Notes under the pieces: model-generated | What the model saw: only the letters and a program-made list of their open reading frames with translations | What the model was told of the DNA's origin: nothing | Database searches by the model: none | Translations under genes and position numbers: made by a program | From: Dyadobacter sp. CY356 | GTDB lineage: Bacteria; Bacteroidota; Bacteroidia; Cytophagales; Spirosomataceae | Assembly: GCF_021440195.1 (NCBI RefSeq) | Contig: NZ_JAJTSZ010000001.1 | Span: 682,001 to 746,000 of the forward strand | DNA length: 64,000 nt | Direction: 5' to 3' | Part shown: in pieces, positions 53,588 through 63,108 of the stretch | Position numbering within the stretch: the stretch's first letter is position 1 | Layout of the letters: each line of letters opens with the position of its first letter

Positions 53588-55448
53588 ATCTGTTCATTGA
53601 TATCAGGAACTCCTCGTTGTTCCTGGTTCCCTTCATATGGTCGAGCAGGAAGTCCATGGATTCCATGGCATTCATATCTGACATATGTTTTCTTAAAATC
53701 CAGACTTTTTTGAGCGTTTCCTTGTCAAGTAGTAAGTCTTCACGACGCGTTCCTGATGCCATGACGTCAATGGCTGGGAATACACGTTTGTTAGAAAGTT
53801 TACGATCCAGCTGCAATTCCATGTTACCAGTTCCTTTGAATTCTTCAAAGATAACTTCATCCATTTTCGAACCTGTATCGATCAATGCTGTTGCGATAAT
53901 CGTAAGCGATCCGCCATTTTCAACATTTCTTGCCGCTCCAAAGAAGCGTTTTGGTTTATGCAAAGCGTTGGCATCCACACCACCGGAAAGTATTTTTCCG
54001 GACGAAGGCACAACCGTGTTATACGCACGGGCTAGACGAGTAATTGAATCCAGCAGGATAACTACATCGTGACCGCATTCCACCATTCTCTTCGCTTTTT
54101 CAAGCACGATGCTCGCAACTTTTACATGGCGATCAGCCTGCTCATCAAAAGTAGATGCAATTACTTCTGCACGCACACTGCGCTGCATATCTGTAACCTC
54201 TTCCGGACGTTCATCGATTAAAAGTATAAGTAAAAATACTTCCGGATGATTACGGGTAATTGCGTTGGCAATTTCTTTCAAAAGAACCGTTTTACCAGTT
54301 TTTGGCTGTGCAACGATCATTCCACGCTGTCCTTTTCCTATGGGTGCAAAAAGATCAAGAATACGGGTTGAATACTGATCCGGGCGGCTGCTCAATCTTA
54401 AACATTCTTCAGGGAAAAGAGGAGTAAGGTATTCAAATGGAATACGGTCTCTGATTTCTTCCGTTGTTTTACCGTTAACAGTTTCAACACGAAGCAAGGC
54501 AAAATATTTTTCTCCTTCTTTCGGCGGGCGAATCTGGCCTTTTACAGTATCACCGGTTTTTAAACCGAATAATTTAATTTGCGAAGGCGAAACATATATA
54601 TCATCCGGACTGGCCAGATAGTTGTAATCGGCAGATCTCAGGAAGCCATAACCGCCATCCTGCATTATCTCCAAAACACCTTCATTAATAATCAGACCGT
54701 CAAATTCACGGACATAATTGTTATAGTTGCGTTTGATTTTATTTGAAGGATCTTCTCTTGGGGAAGAATTCTGCTGTGGTTGTCTTTCGTTGTTTTCTCC
54801 GGCCTGCTGCGTTGGCCTTTCTTCTGCTGAAGCCGAATTTACCGGAGCGCTCTGAACGGTTTCGGTATTATCAGCCTGAGAAGAATTTTCAGTTTGAGAA
54901 GTACTTTCTGCTACGGGCGCAGGTTCTTCACGTCCAAGATCGTCGAGCGTATCTTCAACAGAATCAAGCTCACGGCCCGAATCCTTGTTTTTAGAAACGT
55001 CTGATCTTCTGGAATTATCAAATTTCCGTGCAGGTGATTCATATCTTTTAACCGGCTCAGCAACAGCAGCAGGAACTTCTTCCGTTACCACTGGTTCAGT
55101 TACAACAGCTGCTTCGGTGATTTTGGGTGTTGTGTCAAAAAGAGGAGCAGATGCAGGCGTATTTGATTCTTTTCTTGGCTTGTTGGTGCGAACGTTAATT
55201 GCTTTGGCAGAAACAGGAGTTTCAATACGTCTGGCTCTTTTTTTCTTAGGCTCATCACCAGCGGCAGAATCGTCAGCCGAATCTGCTTCGATTACCTTTT
55301 CAGGCTCCGGAGCAACATTCTGTTGTGCAATAATTCTTGACACTAATTCTTTTTTGGGAAGTTTGGCATAATCTTGAATGCCGCTTTGTCCCGCTATTTC
55401 TTTCAGCTCAGATAAAAGCTTAAGGTTCAATTCATCAATTGTAAGCAT
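53586..55448 (-). CDS. rho: Transcription termination factor Rho with long N-terminal insert
   Basis: ATP-dependent RNA helicase that ends transcription. The Rho N-terminal helical domain (about 1-50, [20 protein letters not shown]) is followed by about 190 residues rich in Glu, Pro, Ser, Asn and Gln, then the cold-shock RNA-binding domain (from about 245, [16 protein letters not shown]). The ATPase follows, with P-loop [13 protein letters not shown] (about 378-390), [14 protein letters not shown] and the C-terminal [13 protein letters not shown] block. At 620 residues it is about 200 longer than E. coli Rho (419); the excess is the low-complexity insert. A terminator lies directly downstream. 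Confidence 0.96.
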   Translation of the reverse strand: MLTIDELNLKLLSELKEIAGQSGIQDYAKLPKKELVSRIIAQQNVAPEPEKVIEADSADDSAAGDEPKKKRARRIETPVSAKAINVRTNKPRKESNTPASAPLFDTTPKITEAAVVTEPVVTEEVPAAVAEPVKRYESPARKFDNSRRSDVSKNKDSGRELDSVEDTLDDLGREEPAPVAESTSQTENSSQADNTETVQSAPVNSASAEERPTQQAGENNERQPQQNSSPREDPSNKIKRNYNNYVREFDGLIINEGVLEIMQDGGYGFLRSADYNYLASPDDIYVSPSQIKLFGLKTGDTVKGQIRPPKEGEKYFALLRVETVNGKTTEEIRDRIPFEYLTPLFPEECLRLSSRPDQYSTRILDLFAPIGKGQRGMIVAQPKTGKTVLLKEIANAITRNHPEVFLLILLIDERPEEVTDMQRSVRAEVIASTFDEQADRHVKVASIVLEKAKRMVECGHDVVILLDSITRLARAYNTVVPSSGKILSGGVDANALHKPKRFFGAARNVENGGSLTIIATALIDTGSKMDEVIFEEFKGTGNMELQLDRKLSNKRVFPAIDVMASGTRREDLLLDKETLKKVWILRKHMSDMNAMESMDFLLDHMKGTRNNEEFLISMNR

Positions 55449-55908
55449 ACAGAAAATATACAGTAAAGATAAACTTTACCAGATGATTAATGGGATAGTG
55501 AATATAGATGGAAAATTGATAGGAGAACGCAAGTCTCGGGTCACGTGATGGTCATTGATGCGTGGATATATATATTCGCCAGGTCTGAATAAAAGACGTG
55601 CCAAACAGGATAAACTTAAGATGGATCAACCAGGAAATTTTGCAATTTAATAGAAAAAGTAGTGTGCAATAATAACTTAGAGTATTCTTCTCGCTAGTTT
55701 TGAGATCTAACGAAGCCAGACATAACGGAATAATACAGGGGTGTTTTTTTACTTAGTACGAAGGTACAAAGTGTTTTTGTAAATTCCAAATCAAATATCC
55801 CTCTAATCGTTTAAAAAGCTTAATCTATGTTAAATTATGAATAATCAGGCACTGGTCTTTTGAAGAATGTTAGTATTTCTGCCAAGAAAAGAGGACTTTT
55901 GTGGGAAT
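55449..55908. other. 460-bp divergent intergenic region
   Basis: Lies between rho (minus) and coaX (plus), and should hold both promoters and any rho leader. The sequence is AT-rich. I see no hairpin, RNA gene or conserved box strong enough to call. Confidence 0.45.
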
Positions 55909-56631
55909 ATGAATGTGGTAATCGATTCTGGCAATACTTATTCCAAGATTGGATGGTTTTCAGGTGATCATTTGATCCGTTATGAAACACGTCTGAGTTT
56001 TACAGAGCTCATTGATCGGATACGGGCAGAATTACCCGAACGTATTATGTATTCATCTGTAAACAGGCCTCTTGATGAGTTTTTAGTGGCTCTTGATCGG
56101 GATGTGCCTGTTTTAAACCTTACAGGTATTTTACCGGTTCCCGTTAAAAAGGACTACGAAACGCCACACACGCTGGGAGCCGACAGGATTGCAGCAGCTT
56201 GCGGGGCAAATTGGATGTTTCCGGGAAAGGATGTGCTGGTTATTGATATGGGCACCAGTATTACTTATGATCTGGTTGACCTTGTCGGGATTTTTAGAGG
56301 GGGATTAATTTCCCCGGGCGTCCGGATGCGATTTAATGCGCTTCATACGTTTACAAAAAGACTTCCATTGTTTGATCCGGAAAAAGATCCGGCATTTATT
56401 GGAAAAAGTACAAAAAATGCTATTCAAAGTGGCGTAATGAATGGTACGCTGGCTGAGATCGAAGGAATAATTAACAGGTACCGTCACGAAATACCATCTT
56501 TGTGCGTAGTAATATGTGGCGGAGATGTACCATTTTTTGAAAGTACCCTGAAACCGCCCATATTTGCAGTGCCGGAACTGGTATTAATAGGACTGAACAG
56601 AATTTTAACATATAATGTCGCTCTACAATAG
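55909..56631 (+). CDS. coaX: Type III pantothenate kinase
   Basis: First step of coenzyme A synthesis, phosphorylating pantothenate. The 240-residue protein has the ASKHA-fold motifs VVIDSGNTYSKIGWF (residues 3-17), PHTLGADRIAAACGANWMFP, VLVIDMGTSITYDLV and SPGVRMRFNALHTFTKRLP. The frame extends 14 codons upstream, but the ATG at 55909 gives the family N-terminus. Its end overlaps the next gene by 17 bp, which indicates translational coupling. coaBC, later in the same pathway, lies at the end of the window. Confidence 0.94.
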   Translation: MNVVIDSGNTYSKIGWFSGDHLIRYETRLSFTELIDRIRAELPERIMYSSVNRPLDEFLVALDRDVPVLNLTGILPVPVKKDYETPHTLGADRIAAACGANWMFPGKDVLVIDMGTSITYDLVDLVGIFRGGLISPGVRMRFNALHTFTKRLPLFDPEKDPAFIGKSTKNAIQSGVMNGTLAEIEGIINRYRHEIPSLCVVICGGDVPFFESTLKPPIFAVPELVLIGLNRILTYNVALQ

Positions 56632-57910
56632 AATAGGATTACTCACGATAGCAATTACGCTCGGATGCAATTATTCGGCCATAATATCAAAAGTTAATGC
56701 ACAGGGATTAGGAAATTCGCCGTATTCATCTCTTGGTATGGGCGAACTTTATACTGATGGATTTGCAGCATCTTCAGGGATGGGGCAAGCGAATGTAAGT
56801 TCTGCAAGCAGCTTTGAAATAAATAACCTTAACCCGGCTTTATGGGTTAGAAATAAATATACTACCCTTGATTTCGGTGGAATTGGACAATACAAAAAGA
56901 TAGTTTCCGGATCAAATAGTCAACGAAATGCTGGTGGTAATCTGGCTTATGTAGCTTTGGCTTTTCCTGTGGCACCAAGGTGGACTTTGGGTATCAGCGT
57001 TAAGCCTTACAGTTTCGTTGATTTTCAAAATAAGGACGTAAGAAATGTTGCAGGTACGCCATATTCCGCTGATTATGTAACGAGCGGTAAAGGTGGTGTA
57101 AACAAAGCTTCATTTACAAATTCAGTCCAGATTGGTCGTTATTTAAGTTTAGGGTTAGAAGCTTCTTACTTTTTTGGTAATGTAAGAACAGCGTCCGAAG
57201 CTAGTATAGGTGATGGATCCGGGTATCTGGTAAGTGTTAGCGATCGTACTGTGTACAAAGATATCTCTTTCCGTGGAGGTGCGGCTTTACGACTTCCGCT
57301 GAGAAAGAACAATAAACTTAACCTGAATCTAGGTGGAGTTTATGGTGTCGGCACAAAACTTAATGCGGAAAGAACAACAGCATTTGAACTGTTGCAAAGT
57401 TCATTTCCAGTCATTGCACCGGATACGCTTGTGAAAAATAGAAAAGGAACTGTAACACTTCCTGCTACTTATCAGGTAGGATTTAGTTTTGAATGGCCAT
57501 ATAAACTGACGCTGGCGGCTGATTACAGCCACGAAGGATGGACAGGATATAGAAATTATGACAGATCTCTTGGTAACGATGGATTGAAGGATGTTAACCG
57601 GATACACCTGGGAGCGGAATATACACCACGTTTTGGTTCTTTAAGCTATCTGGACAATGTTCGTTATCGTCTTGGTTTTAGTCACGGTAATACGCCTTAC
57701 ACAATCAGCGAAAAAAATATAAAAGATACCAACGTTAGTCTTGGTTTTACATTACCAATGGGTCGCGGATATCAGAACTTCGTTACACTTTCATTTGTCG
57801 GTGGCCAGCGCGGTGTGTTGGGAACAGGTATGGTCCGCGAACGTTACGGACGTGTTGTACTTGGCCTGACACTAAGAGAAAGATGGTTTGAAAAACAAAA
57901 ACTTGATTAA
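56615..57910 (+). CDS. Outer-membrane protein, probable beta barrel
   Basis: 431 residues. A signal peptide (about 1-30, ending KVNAQG) is followed by NSPYSSLGMGELYTDGFAASSGMGQA, cited here as NSPYSSLGMGEL, the start seen in a widespread Bacteroidota outer-membrane family of FadL/PorV flavour. NLNPALWVRNKYTTLDFG and many amphipathic strands with aromatic ends fit a beta barrel; it ends in a basic tail. The gene overlaps coaX by 17 bp and is followed 16 bp later by lptC. The neighbourhood suggests an envelope role, but the cargo is unknown. Confidence 0.75.
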   Translation: MSLYNRIGLLTIAITLGCNYSAIISKVNAQGLGNSPYSSLGMGELYTDGFAASSGMGQANVSSASSFEINNLNPALWVRNKYTTLDFGGIGQYKKIVSGSNSQRNAGGNLAYVALAFPVAPRWTLGISVKPYSFVDFQNKDVRNVAGTPYSADYVTSGKGGVNKASFTNSVQIGRYLSLGLEASYFFGNVRTASEASIGDGSGYLVSVSDRTVYKDISFRGGAALRLPLRKNNKLNLNLGGVYGVGTKLNAERTTAFELLQSSFPVIAPDTLVKNRKGTVTLPATYQVGFSFEWPYKLTLAADYSHEGWTGYRNYDRSLGNDGLKDVNRIHLGAEYTPRFGSLSYLDNVRYRLGFSHGNTPYTISEKNIKDTNVSLGFTLPMGRGYQNFVTLSFVGGQRGVLGTGMVRERYGRVVLGLTLRERWFEKQKLD

Positions 57911-57926
57911 CAATAAGCCTATACGC

Positions 57927-58511
57927 ATGTTGGGTATTAGTATCATCATACAGTATTTTCAAAAAGGAGATAGATTTGTATCTCCTTTTTGTATTCTGGC
58001 GCTTGCCGGATTTTTTCTTATTGCTTGTGAACCCAGTGATAAAAAGAAAGGAAAACCGTACACGGGTCCTATTGAAATAACAAATGGTGTTGAACTAAAA
58101 TATAGCGAACAGGGATTGATGAAAGTTTTGCTGAAAACACCCAAACAACTCCGTTTTCAGAATGACGATAAGGTTTTTCCCGATACGATCAATATCAATT
58201 TTTATGATCCATTGGGTGTGACGGTAGTTACCCGCCTGCGTGCAGATTCCGGCCGTTTTGATCAACGTAAAAATGTTTACATTGTTAAAGGAAATGTTAG
58301 AGTAGTGAAATCTTTGACAAAAGAATTGCTTACCACCACAGAATTAAACTGGAGTCCGGATACTAAAAAGGTATTTACAGAAAAGTTTGTTTCCGTAAAG
58401 AATACGGTTACAAAGGATATCATTAATGGAAACGGAATGGACGCCGATCAGGATTTTTCGCACATAAAATTCAGAAAAGGGACATTCAAGATGAAGTTTG
58501 ACGGGATTTGA
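57927..58511 (+). CDS. lptC: LPS export periplasmic protein LptC
   Basis: About 194 residues. A hydrophobic segment followed by FFLIAC gives a lipobox-like cysteine near residue 32, so it may be a lipoprotein. The C-terminal part has the LptC/OstA-like beta-jellyroll repeats: GVTVVTRLRADSGRFDQRKNVYIVKGNVRVV, cited here as RLRADSGRFDQRKNVYIVKG. LptC passes lipopolysaccharide from LptBFG to LptA in the periplasm. A TTG at 57888 would extend it, but the ATG at 57927 is more likely. The stop abuts the convergent cytochrome gene with no bases between. Confidence 0.82.
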   Translation: MLGISIIIQYFQKGDRFVSPFCILALAGFFLIACEPSDKKKGKPYTGPIEITNGVELKYSEQGLMKVLLKTPKQLRFQNDDKVFPDTININFYDPLGVTVVTRLRADSGRFDQRKNVYIVKGNVRVVKSLTKELLTTTELNWSPDTKKVFTEKFVSVKNTVTKDIINGNGMDADQDFSHIKFRKGTFKMKFDGI

Positions 58512-58925
58512 TCAATGTTCCTTGCAGGCCGTCAAAGCTGCTGTCACCGTAGCAATCGGTGTGTAAGTGCTGTCTTTTCCCCATTTCATATTCACGTAGG
58601 TAATCACTTCTGCAATTTCCAGTTCTTGCAACTTTGCGTTGGCAGGCATGGGCCGGTTGAATGGTTTACCATTAACTGTGATCGTTCCTTTCATCCCATA
58701 CCTCATGATACAAGCCATTGCAGCCTTATCCCGGATTATTTTTGATCCGTCCAAAGGCGGATATAAATTGGCCATACCTTTTCCATCAGCCTGATGACAA
58801 TTGGCGCAGTTCATGGTATAGATCTGATAACCTTCGGCAAAGTATTGTTCAGTTTTTAGCTCCTGTTCACTTTGACATGAAAAAATGGTGAGGGCTGAGA
58901 GGGCAAATATTAATTTTTTTATCAT
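58512..58925 (-). CDS. Monohaem cytochrome c
   Basis: 137 residues. An N-terminal lipoprotein-type signal (ALTIFSCQSEQ) is followed by the class I haem motif CANCH (about residues 39-43) and a distal methionine candidate in NRPMPANAKLQ. It should be a periplasmic or lipid-anchored electron carrier. It lies 24 bp downstream of a SCO gene in the same run, which suggests a link to cytochrome oxidase or to copper handling. Confidence 0.88.
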   Translation of the reverse strand: MIKKLIFALSALTIFSCQSEQELKTEQYFAEGYQIYTMNCANCHQADGKGMANLYPPLDGSKIIRDKAAMACIMRYGMKGTITVNGKPFNRPMPANAKLQELEIAEVITYVNMKWGKDSTYTPIATVTAALTACKEH

Positions 58926-58949
58926 GAATGTACAGTGGCGACGGGCACT

Positions 58950-59612
58950 CTATTTTTTATATTCTTCCAGTAACGATTTTATTCCCTGAATCAGTTTCTG
59001 AGTACCTTCTTCGGTTGTGCCATCATACATGCCGCGTATGTGTTTTTCTTTATCAATTAAAATAAAAGCACCGCTGTGCAAAAATCCTCCCTCAGCAGTT
59101 TTGTCTTCCTGAGCAGCTGACAGATAACTTTTTTGACCTATCTCATAAATTTTTTCTTTCGGTCCGGTCAAAAATTGCCACTGTTTTCCTTCCACACCCA
59201 AGTCTTTTGCAAATTTGTTCAGTACCTGAGGCGTGTCATGTTCAGGGTCAATGGTATGAGAAAGGATCATCACATCCGGATTGTCTTTAAATTCTTTGAA
59301 GACTTTCACCATTTGTCTTTTCATCACCGGACAAATAGTAGGACAGGTGGTAAAGAAAAAATCAGTAACATAAATTTTGTTCTCAACAATTTTTTCAGTT
59401 ACCGTATCTCCATATTGATTAGTGAATGAAAAAGGCGGAATAACATTGTAAATGGTATCCGTAACCTCCTTACCATCCACAGTTTTAGTCACCCAGTCAC
59501 GCTCTCCCAATATCGGTAATTTCTTGTTTCCACCATCACAAGCCGATAATAATCCCAACACCACAAAAAAGGCAAACAACTTATTGTAACCAATATTTAA
59601 AAAACTACGCAT
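58950..59612 (-). CDS. SCO1/SenC family protein
   Basis: 220 residues with a thioredoxin fold. A signal or anchor ends in LLSACDGG, a lipobox-like sequence. The copper/redox motif is FTTCPTICPVMKR (CxxxC, about residues 89-101) and the third ligand histidine is in LSHTIDPEHDTP (about 138). SCO proteins deliver copper to the CuA centre of cytochrome oxidase or act as thiol reductases. It sits between a small lipoprotein and cytochrome c genes with short gaps of 6 and 24 bp. Confidence 0.9.
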   Translation of the reverse strand: MRSFLNIGYNKLFAFFVVLGLLSACDGGNKKLPILGERDWVTKTVDGKEVTDTIYNVIPPFSFTNQYGDTVTEKIVENKIYVTDFFFTTCPTICPVMKRQMVKVFKEFKDNPDVMILSHTIDPEHDTPQVLNKFAKDLGVEGKQWQFLTGPKEKIYEIGQKSYLSAAQEDKTAEGGFLHSGAFILIDKEKHIRGMYDGTTEEGTQKLIQGIKSLLEEYKK

Positions 59613-59618
59613 ATACTA

Positions 59619-60050
59619 TTAATCTAAAAATGTTTTTGCTTCCTGAATATTCCTGGAAGTGAATTCCTTTACTTCAATAATTTTTTTTCTCTGTGCTTCG
59701 AAATAGAGAATTGTCTCCTCCGGTTTAAGCTTTTTCGCAGAATCCGGACGAAATTCATGCATCCAGTCCATCATCTGTTTATCGGATTCGTTCAGCTTCT
59801 GATTTATTTCTGTTGCTTTAATACGTTCCGCAGCGATACTGTTACCTGCAATTCCTTCGTTTTGTAAACTATCCATATGCATAATTTTCCTGGAAAGTTT
59901 TGATTTAAGCGTCATGATGTCATCCATCTGAGGCATCACATCATCATGGATCGTCATCACTTCACTTTCAAGTTCCAGAATTTTGTCTGCATTTTTATTA
60001 CAGGAAAAAAGAGAAAAAGCTATTCCCAGTGCGAGTATATAATTTTTCAT
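59619..60050 (-). CDS. Small hypothetical lipoprotein, helical
   Basis: About 143 residues. A short hydrophobic signal ends in a lipobox (LFSC, cysteine about residue 17). The mature part is predicted almost wholly helical, with heptad-like spacing of Leu, Met and Ile (ILELESEVMTIHDDVMPQM and LKSKLSRKIMHMDSLQNEG), ending near ETILYFEAQRKKIIEV. I recognise no family. It lies 6 bp upstream of the SCO gene and 34 bp downstream of recN. The ATG at 60050 puts the signal peptide first; nine codons upstream are also in frame. Confidence 0.65.
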   Translation of the reverse strand: MKNYILALGIAFSLFSCNKNADKILELESEVMTIHDDVMPQMDDIMTLKSKLSRKIMHMDSLQNEGIAGNSIAAERIKATEINQKLNESDKQMMDWMHEFRPDSAKKLKPEETILYFEAQRKKIIEVKEFTSRNIQEAKTFLD

Positions 60051-60084
60051 ATTATTGAGTTTATGAGGGTTATTCATTTATTAT

Positions 60085-61740
60085 TTAATCTTTTGAAATC
60101 ATTTCACGCGCATTGTTAATCACGGATTCTGTTGGATTATGGCCACCGATCATTTGTGCAATTTCCATCACCCGTTCGTCCACCGTCAATTTTTTTATCT
60201 TACTGACAGTTTTTGCCGAAGAGTGATCTTTGTATACAAAATAGTGTGCCTTACCACTACTCGCGATCTGGTGCAAATGGGTGATAGCGATAATCTGATG
60301 GTTGTCCGACATTTTGATCATCATTTTTCCCATCTTTTTAGCTATTTCTCCGGAAACACCCGTATCGATTTCGTCAAAAATAATAGTAGGAAGTTTTCTT
60401 CTGTCGGCCAGAATGTATTTAATTACCATCATTAATCGAGAAAATTCTCCTCCCGACGCCACCTGTCTCAATTCCTGCAACGGGGTTCCTTTATTTCCGC
60501 TGAAAAGAAAAGCGATGGAATCTATACCGTCATTTGTAGGTTCAATTTCGGTTATTTTAATAGACAAAGCAGCATTCGGAATGCCCAATTCAATCAGTCG
60601 TTCAATGATCAGTTTCTCGATCGTTTTAACAACTTTCTGACGTTCTTTGGACAAATTGGCCGCGCTTTTCAGCATGACTTCTTCTGTTTTCTCCGCTTTT
60701 TGTTTTGCCTTTAATAACGATTCATCCAGATTTAAAACCGTACCGACTTTCTTTTCCAGATCCTCCTGGATTTTCAAAAGTTCATCAACGGTTGTTGTAT
60801 GATGCTTTTTTTGTAATTGATAAATCAAATCAAGACGTTCGTGAACAATCTGGCTTCGACCTGCGTCAATCTCCACAGAAGTGCTTACACCATCAATTTC
60901 ATCCGCAAGATCTCGGAGTTCGATCAGGCAACTCTGAGCTCTTTCACGCAAGGAATCATAAGCAGGCACCAGGCGACTTGCCTGAGAAATTGCAGTAACG
61001 GTACTTTTCAGATAATCCAGAATTGAACTGTCGGGATTGTCGAGATAAGAATAAGCCAACTGAAGTTTTTCGCGAATTTCAACCGCATTTTCAAGTATGG
61101 TTAATTCCTGTTCCAGTTGATTCTGCTCGTCGCTCCGCAAATCGGCATTGGCCAGTTCCTGATATAAAAACTGGTCATAGTCAAACGCTTTTCTCATTTG
61201 AACCGCTTCCTTTTGCAAAGAATCATAGCCTCTGGCAGCTTCCCGGTATGCCAGGAAATGCTTCCGGTATGCATGAAGTAAGCCGTAATTTTCAGCATAT
61301 GTGTCCACAACCTGCAACTGAAATTCATTACTTCCCAGTAAAATTGAATCGTGCTGGGAATGTATATCAAGGAGCTGGCTGCTTATTCTTTTCAGCGTAT
61401 CCAGGTTTACCGGCGTATCATTGATGAAAGCACGCGATTTTCCTGCTACGGAAATCTCTCTCCGTACAATACATTCCTGAGCAAAATCCAGATTTTCTTC
61501 TTCGAAATTAGGAGCAAGGTCGTAACCAGATAAATCAAAGCTACCTTCAATGATACACTTTTCAGCTGGATCATACAGCGATTTTACATCAGCACGGTTG
61601 CCAAGTAAAAGACCAATCGCGCCAAGCATAATGGATTTACCTGCGCCCGTTTCTCCCGTAATAATATTTAACCCCGGATCCGGCGACATTTCCAGTTGCT
61701 TGATCAGGGCGTAATTTTTAATAAGTAAATTAGAGAGCAT
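60085..61740 (-). CDS. recN: DNA repair protein RecN
   Basis: SMC-like ATPase that acts in double-strand break repair. The 551-residue chain has Walker A ITGETGAGKSIMLGAI (about 28-43), a long coiled coil (about 155-370), the ABC signature LRQVASGGEFSRLMMV, and Walker B TIIFDEIDTGVSGEIA. Normal length. It is the fourth gene of the minus-strand run from coaBC, with 174 bp between it and the upstream mini-gene. The downstream lipoprotein gene follows after 34 bp. Confidence 0.95.
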   Translation of the reverse strand: MLSNLLIKNYALIKQLEMSPDPGLNIITGETGAGKSIMLGAIGLLLGNRADVKSLYDPAEKCIIEGSFDLSGYDLAPNFEEENLDFAQECIVRREISVAGKSRAFINDTPVNLDTLKRISSQLLDIHSQHDSILLGSNEFQLQVVDTYAENYGLLHAYRKHFLAYREAARGYDSLQKEAVQMRKAFDYDQFLYQELANADLRSDEQNQLEQELTILENAVEIREKLQLAYSYLDNPDSSILDYLKSTVTAISQASRLVPAYDSLRERAQSCLIELRDLADEIDGVSTSVEIDAGRSQIVHERLDLIYQLQKKHHTTTVDELLKIQEDLEKKVGTVLNLDESLLKAKQKAEKTEEVMLKSAANLSKERQKVVKTIEKLIIERLIELGIPNAALSIKITEIEPTNDGIDSIAFLFSGNKGTPLQELRQVASGGEFSRLMMVIKYILADRRKLPTIIFDEIDTGVSGEIAKKMGKMMIKMSDNHQIIAITHLHQIASSGKAHYFVYKDHSSAKTVSKIKKLTVDERVMEIAQMIGGHNPTESVINNAREMISKD

Positions 61741-61914
61741 GCCTTTGTAAGCAGATTGTCAATGTTGGTGAGAACAAGTCGGAAAATTATCAGAATGGTT
61801 CGTCTTTGACACGAATATAACTATGTTATCAACAAATAGGAAACGGAAGTCGTTCGGAAACATTTTTTTAATCCAGGCTGACTGATAAAGTGGTCCGGAG
61901 AAGCGGCATGTGAG

Positions 61915-62142
61915 TTACTTCTGATCTTTGAAATCATATACCACCTCATACAAATCCTGAACTGCGAGCCAGTGTGTATGCTGGCGCGTATCAAGCATGG
62001 TCAAATACTCATTTGTCACAGAAATAAGTTTCCCGAAATGTGTATTTCCAGACCGCATGATGGCATTGAGTTCAAGACCGGCAAGGTTGCTTAATTCAGA
62101 AGTTATGTTTTTTGAAGCGATACGAATCAGCCGTTTGCTCAT
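61915..62142 (-). CDS. Small Sm/Hfq-like protein, 75 residues (putative)
   Basis: A real gene by context: it lies 45 bp downstream of the DUF4835 gene on the same strand. After a helical N-terminus, residues about 22-70 read as five short beta strands: GLELNAIMRSGNTHFGKLIS, then NEYLTMLDT, then HWLAVQDLYEVVYDF. The pattern, hydrophobic strand, GNTHFGK turn, Leu/Met-rich strand, resembles the Sm fold of Hfq/LSm proteins. That likeness is my reading only. There are no catalytic motifs and no signal peptide, so it should be cytoplasmic. Confidence 0.6.
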   Translation of the reverse strand: MSKRLIRIASKNITSELSNLAGLELNAIMRSGNTHFGKLISVTNEYLTMLDTRQHTHWLAVQDLYEVVYDFKDQK

Positions 62143-62187
62143 ATTATTCGATTCCGGATATGATTTTCAAATAAATAGTGCCTTTTT

Positions 62188-63108
62188 TTATTGAGATAAT
62201 TTCTGATATAGCTGCGTTTTGGACGGGTCAAGGCTCACCAGAATGGTTTGTGCGGCTCTGCGTTCTTCCGGATTTGCTTCTTTCAAAATACTATATATTT
62301 CGTCTGATTTTGAATCGAAAAATGAATTGACAACAACACTTCCCGGCCGCAGTTGGGCAACCGTTTTGATGGAATTCAATAAATCCATGGTTTTTGTCCT
62401 GGTCTGCGCAGGATTTTCGGTGGCAACATCAAGTCCCTGGCGGTAATATGCATACAAGCCTTCACGAAAAGGAATGAACTGCTGGCTCATCAGATTTTCT
62501 ATCAGCCAGTACCGGTTTCTTGAATCGGCACTTTTCCGGGTATCCCATCCTCTGCCTGCGGAAGAAGCATTGGAAGCTAAATTTGCCAAATTAAAAGCTC
62601 TTTGCATGTAAGGAGAGCCACCGAGTTTGCTGAAAGAATCGAAATCAAAAATCAGTGCAGTGTAAGCATAAAAAGCCAAAATGAACGGTAATTCGTCGGT
62701 GTAGCTGTTTTCATTAAAATACAACTGCGCGGTAGGAAGATAATTGAATGAAAAATTTCTATCTACATAATTGAAAAGTACAGTTTCGTAACTGGAATTG
62801 AAAACAGGTCGTGCAATGACCAGTTGCGCCGTTCCTTCATAAGCACCCTGGGTTGCAGAACGCGTCAGGTTAATATTCAGTTTGCATTTTATCTTTTCAT
62901 CTTTTGTAAACGTTTCCCTTGTCCAGCTGGTATTATTCAAAAAATCGCTGATATAAGATTGAAGTTTTGTCATTGACGCAGGATCAGTTTTTTGCTGGGC
63001 TACAAGCTGATCATAATTTAAACTGACTGTAAATTGCAGTTCCTGAGCGTAAACATCTTCTGAAAAAATGCTTGTTATAAAACAAAAAATAAATATCAAC
63101 CTTTTCAT
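62188..63108 (-). CDS. DUF4835-family exported protein
   Basis: 306 residues. A signal peptide (about 1-21, ending VYAQ) is followed by ELQFTVSLNYDQL, the usual start of this Bacteroidota-specific family. Later segments such as ARPVFNSSYETVLFNYVDRN and AYTALIFDFDSFSKLGG, cited separately, match it too. The ATG at 63108 overlaps the coaBC stop as ATGA, which supports this start and translational coupling. Its place between coaBC and recN is a common arrangement in the phylum. Function is unknown. Confidence 0.87.
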   Translation of the reverse strand: MKRLIFIFCFITSIFSEDVYAQELQFTVSLNYDQLVAQQKTDPASMTKLQSYISDFLNNTSWTRETFTKDEKIKCKLNINLTRSATQGAYEGTAQLVIARPVFNSSYETVLFNYVDRNFSFNYLPTAQLYFNENSYTDELPFILAFYAYTALIFDFDSFSKLGGSPYMQRAFNLANLASNASSAGRGWDTRKSADSRNRYWLIENLMSQQFIPFREGLYAYYRQGLDVATENPAQTRTKTMDLLNSIKTVAQLRPGSVVVNSFFDSKSDEIYSILKEANPEERRAAQTILVSLDPSKTQLYQKLSQ

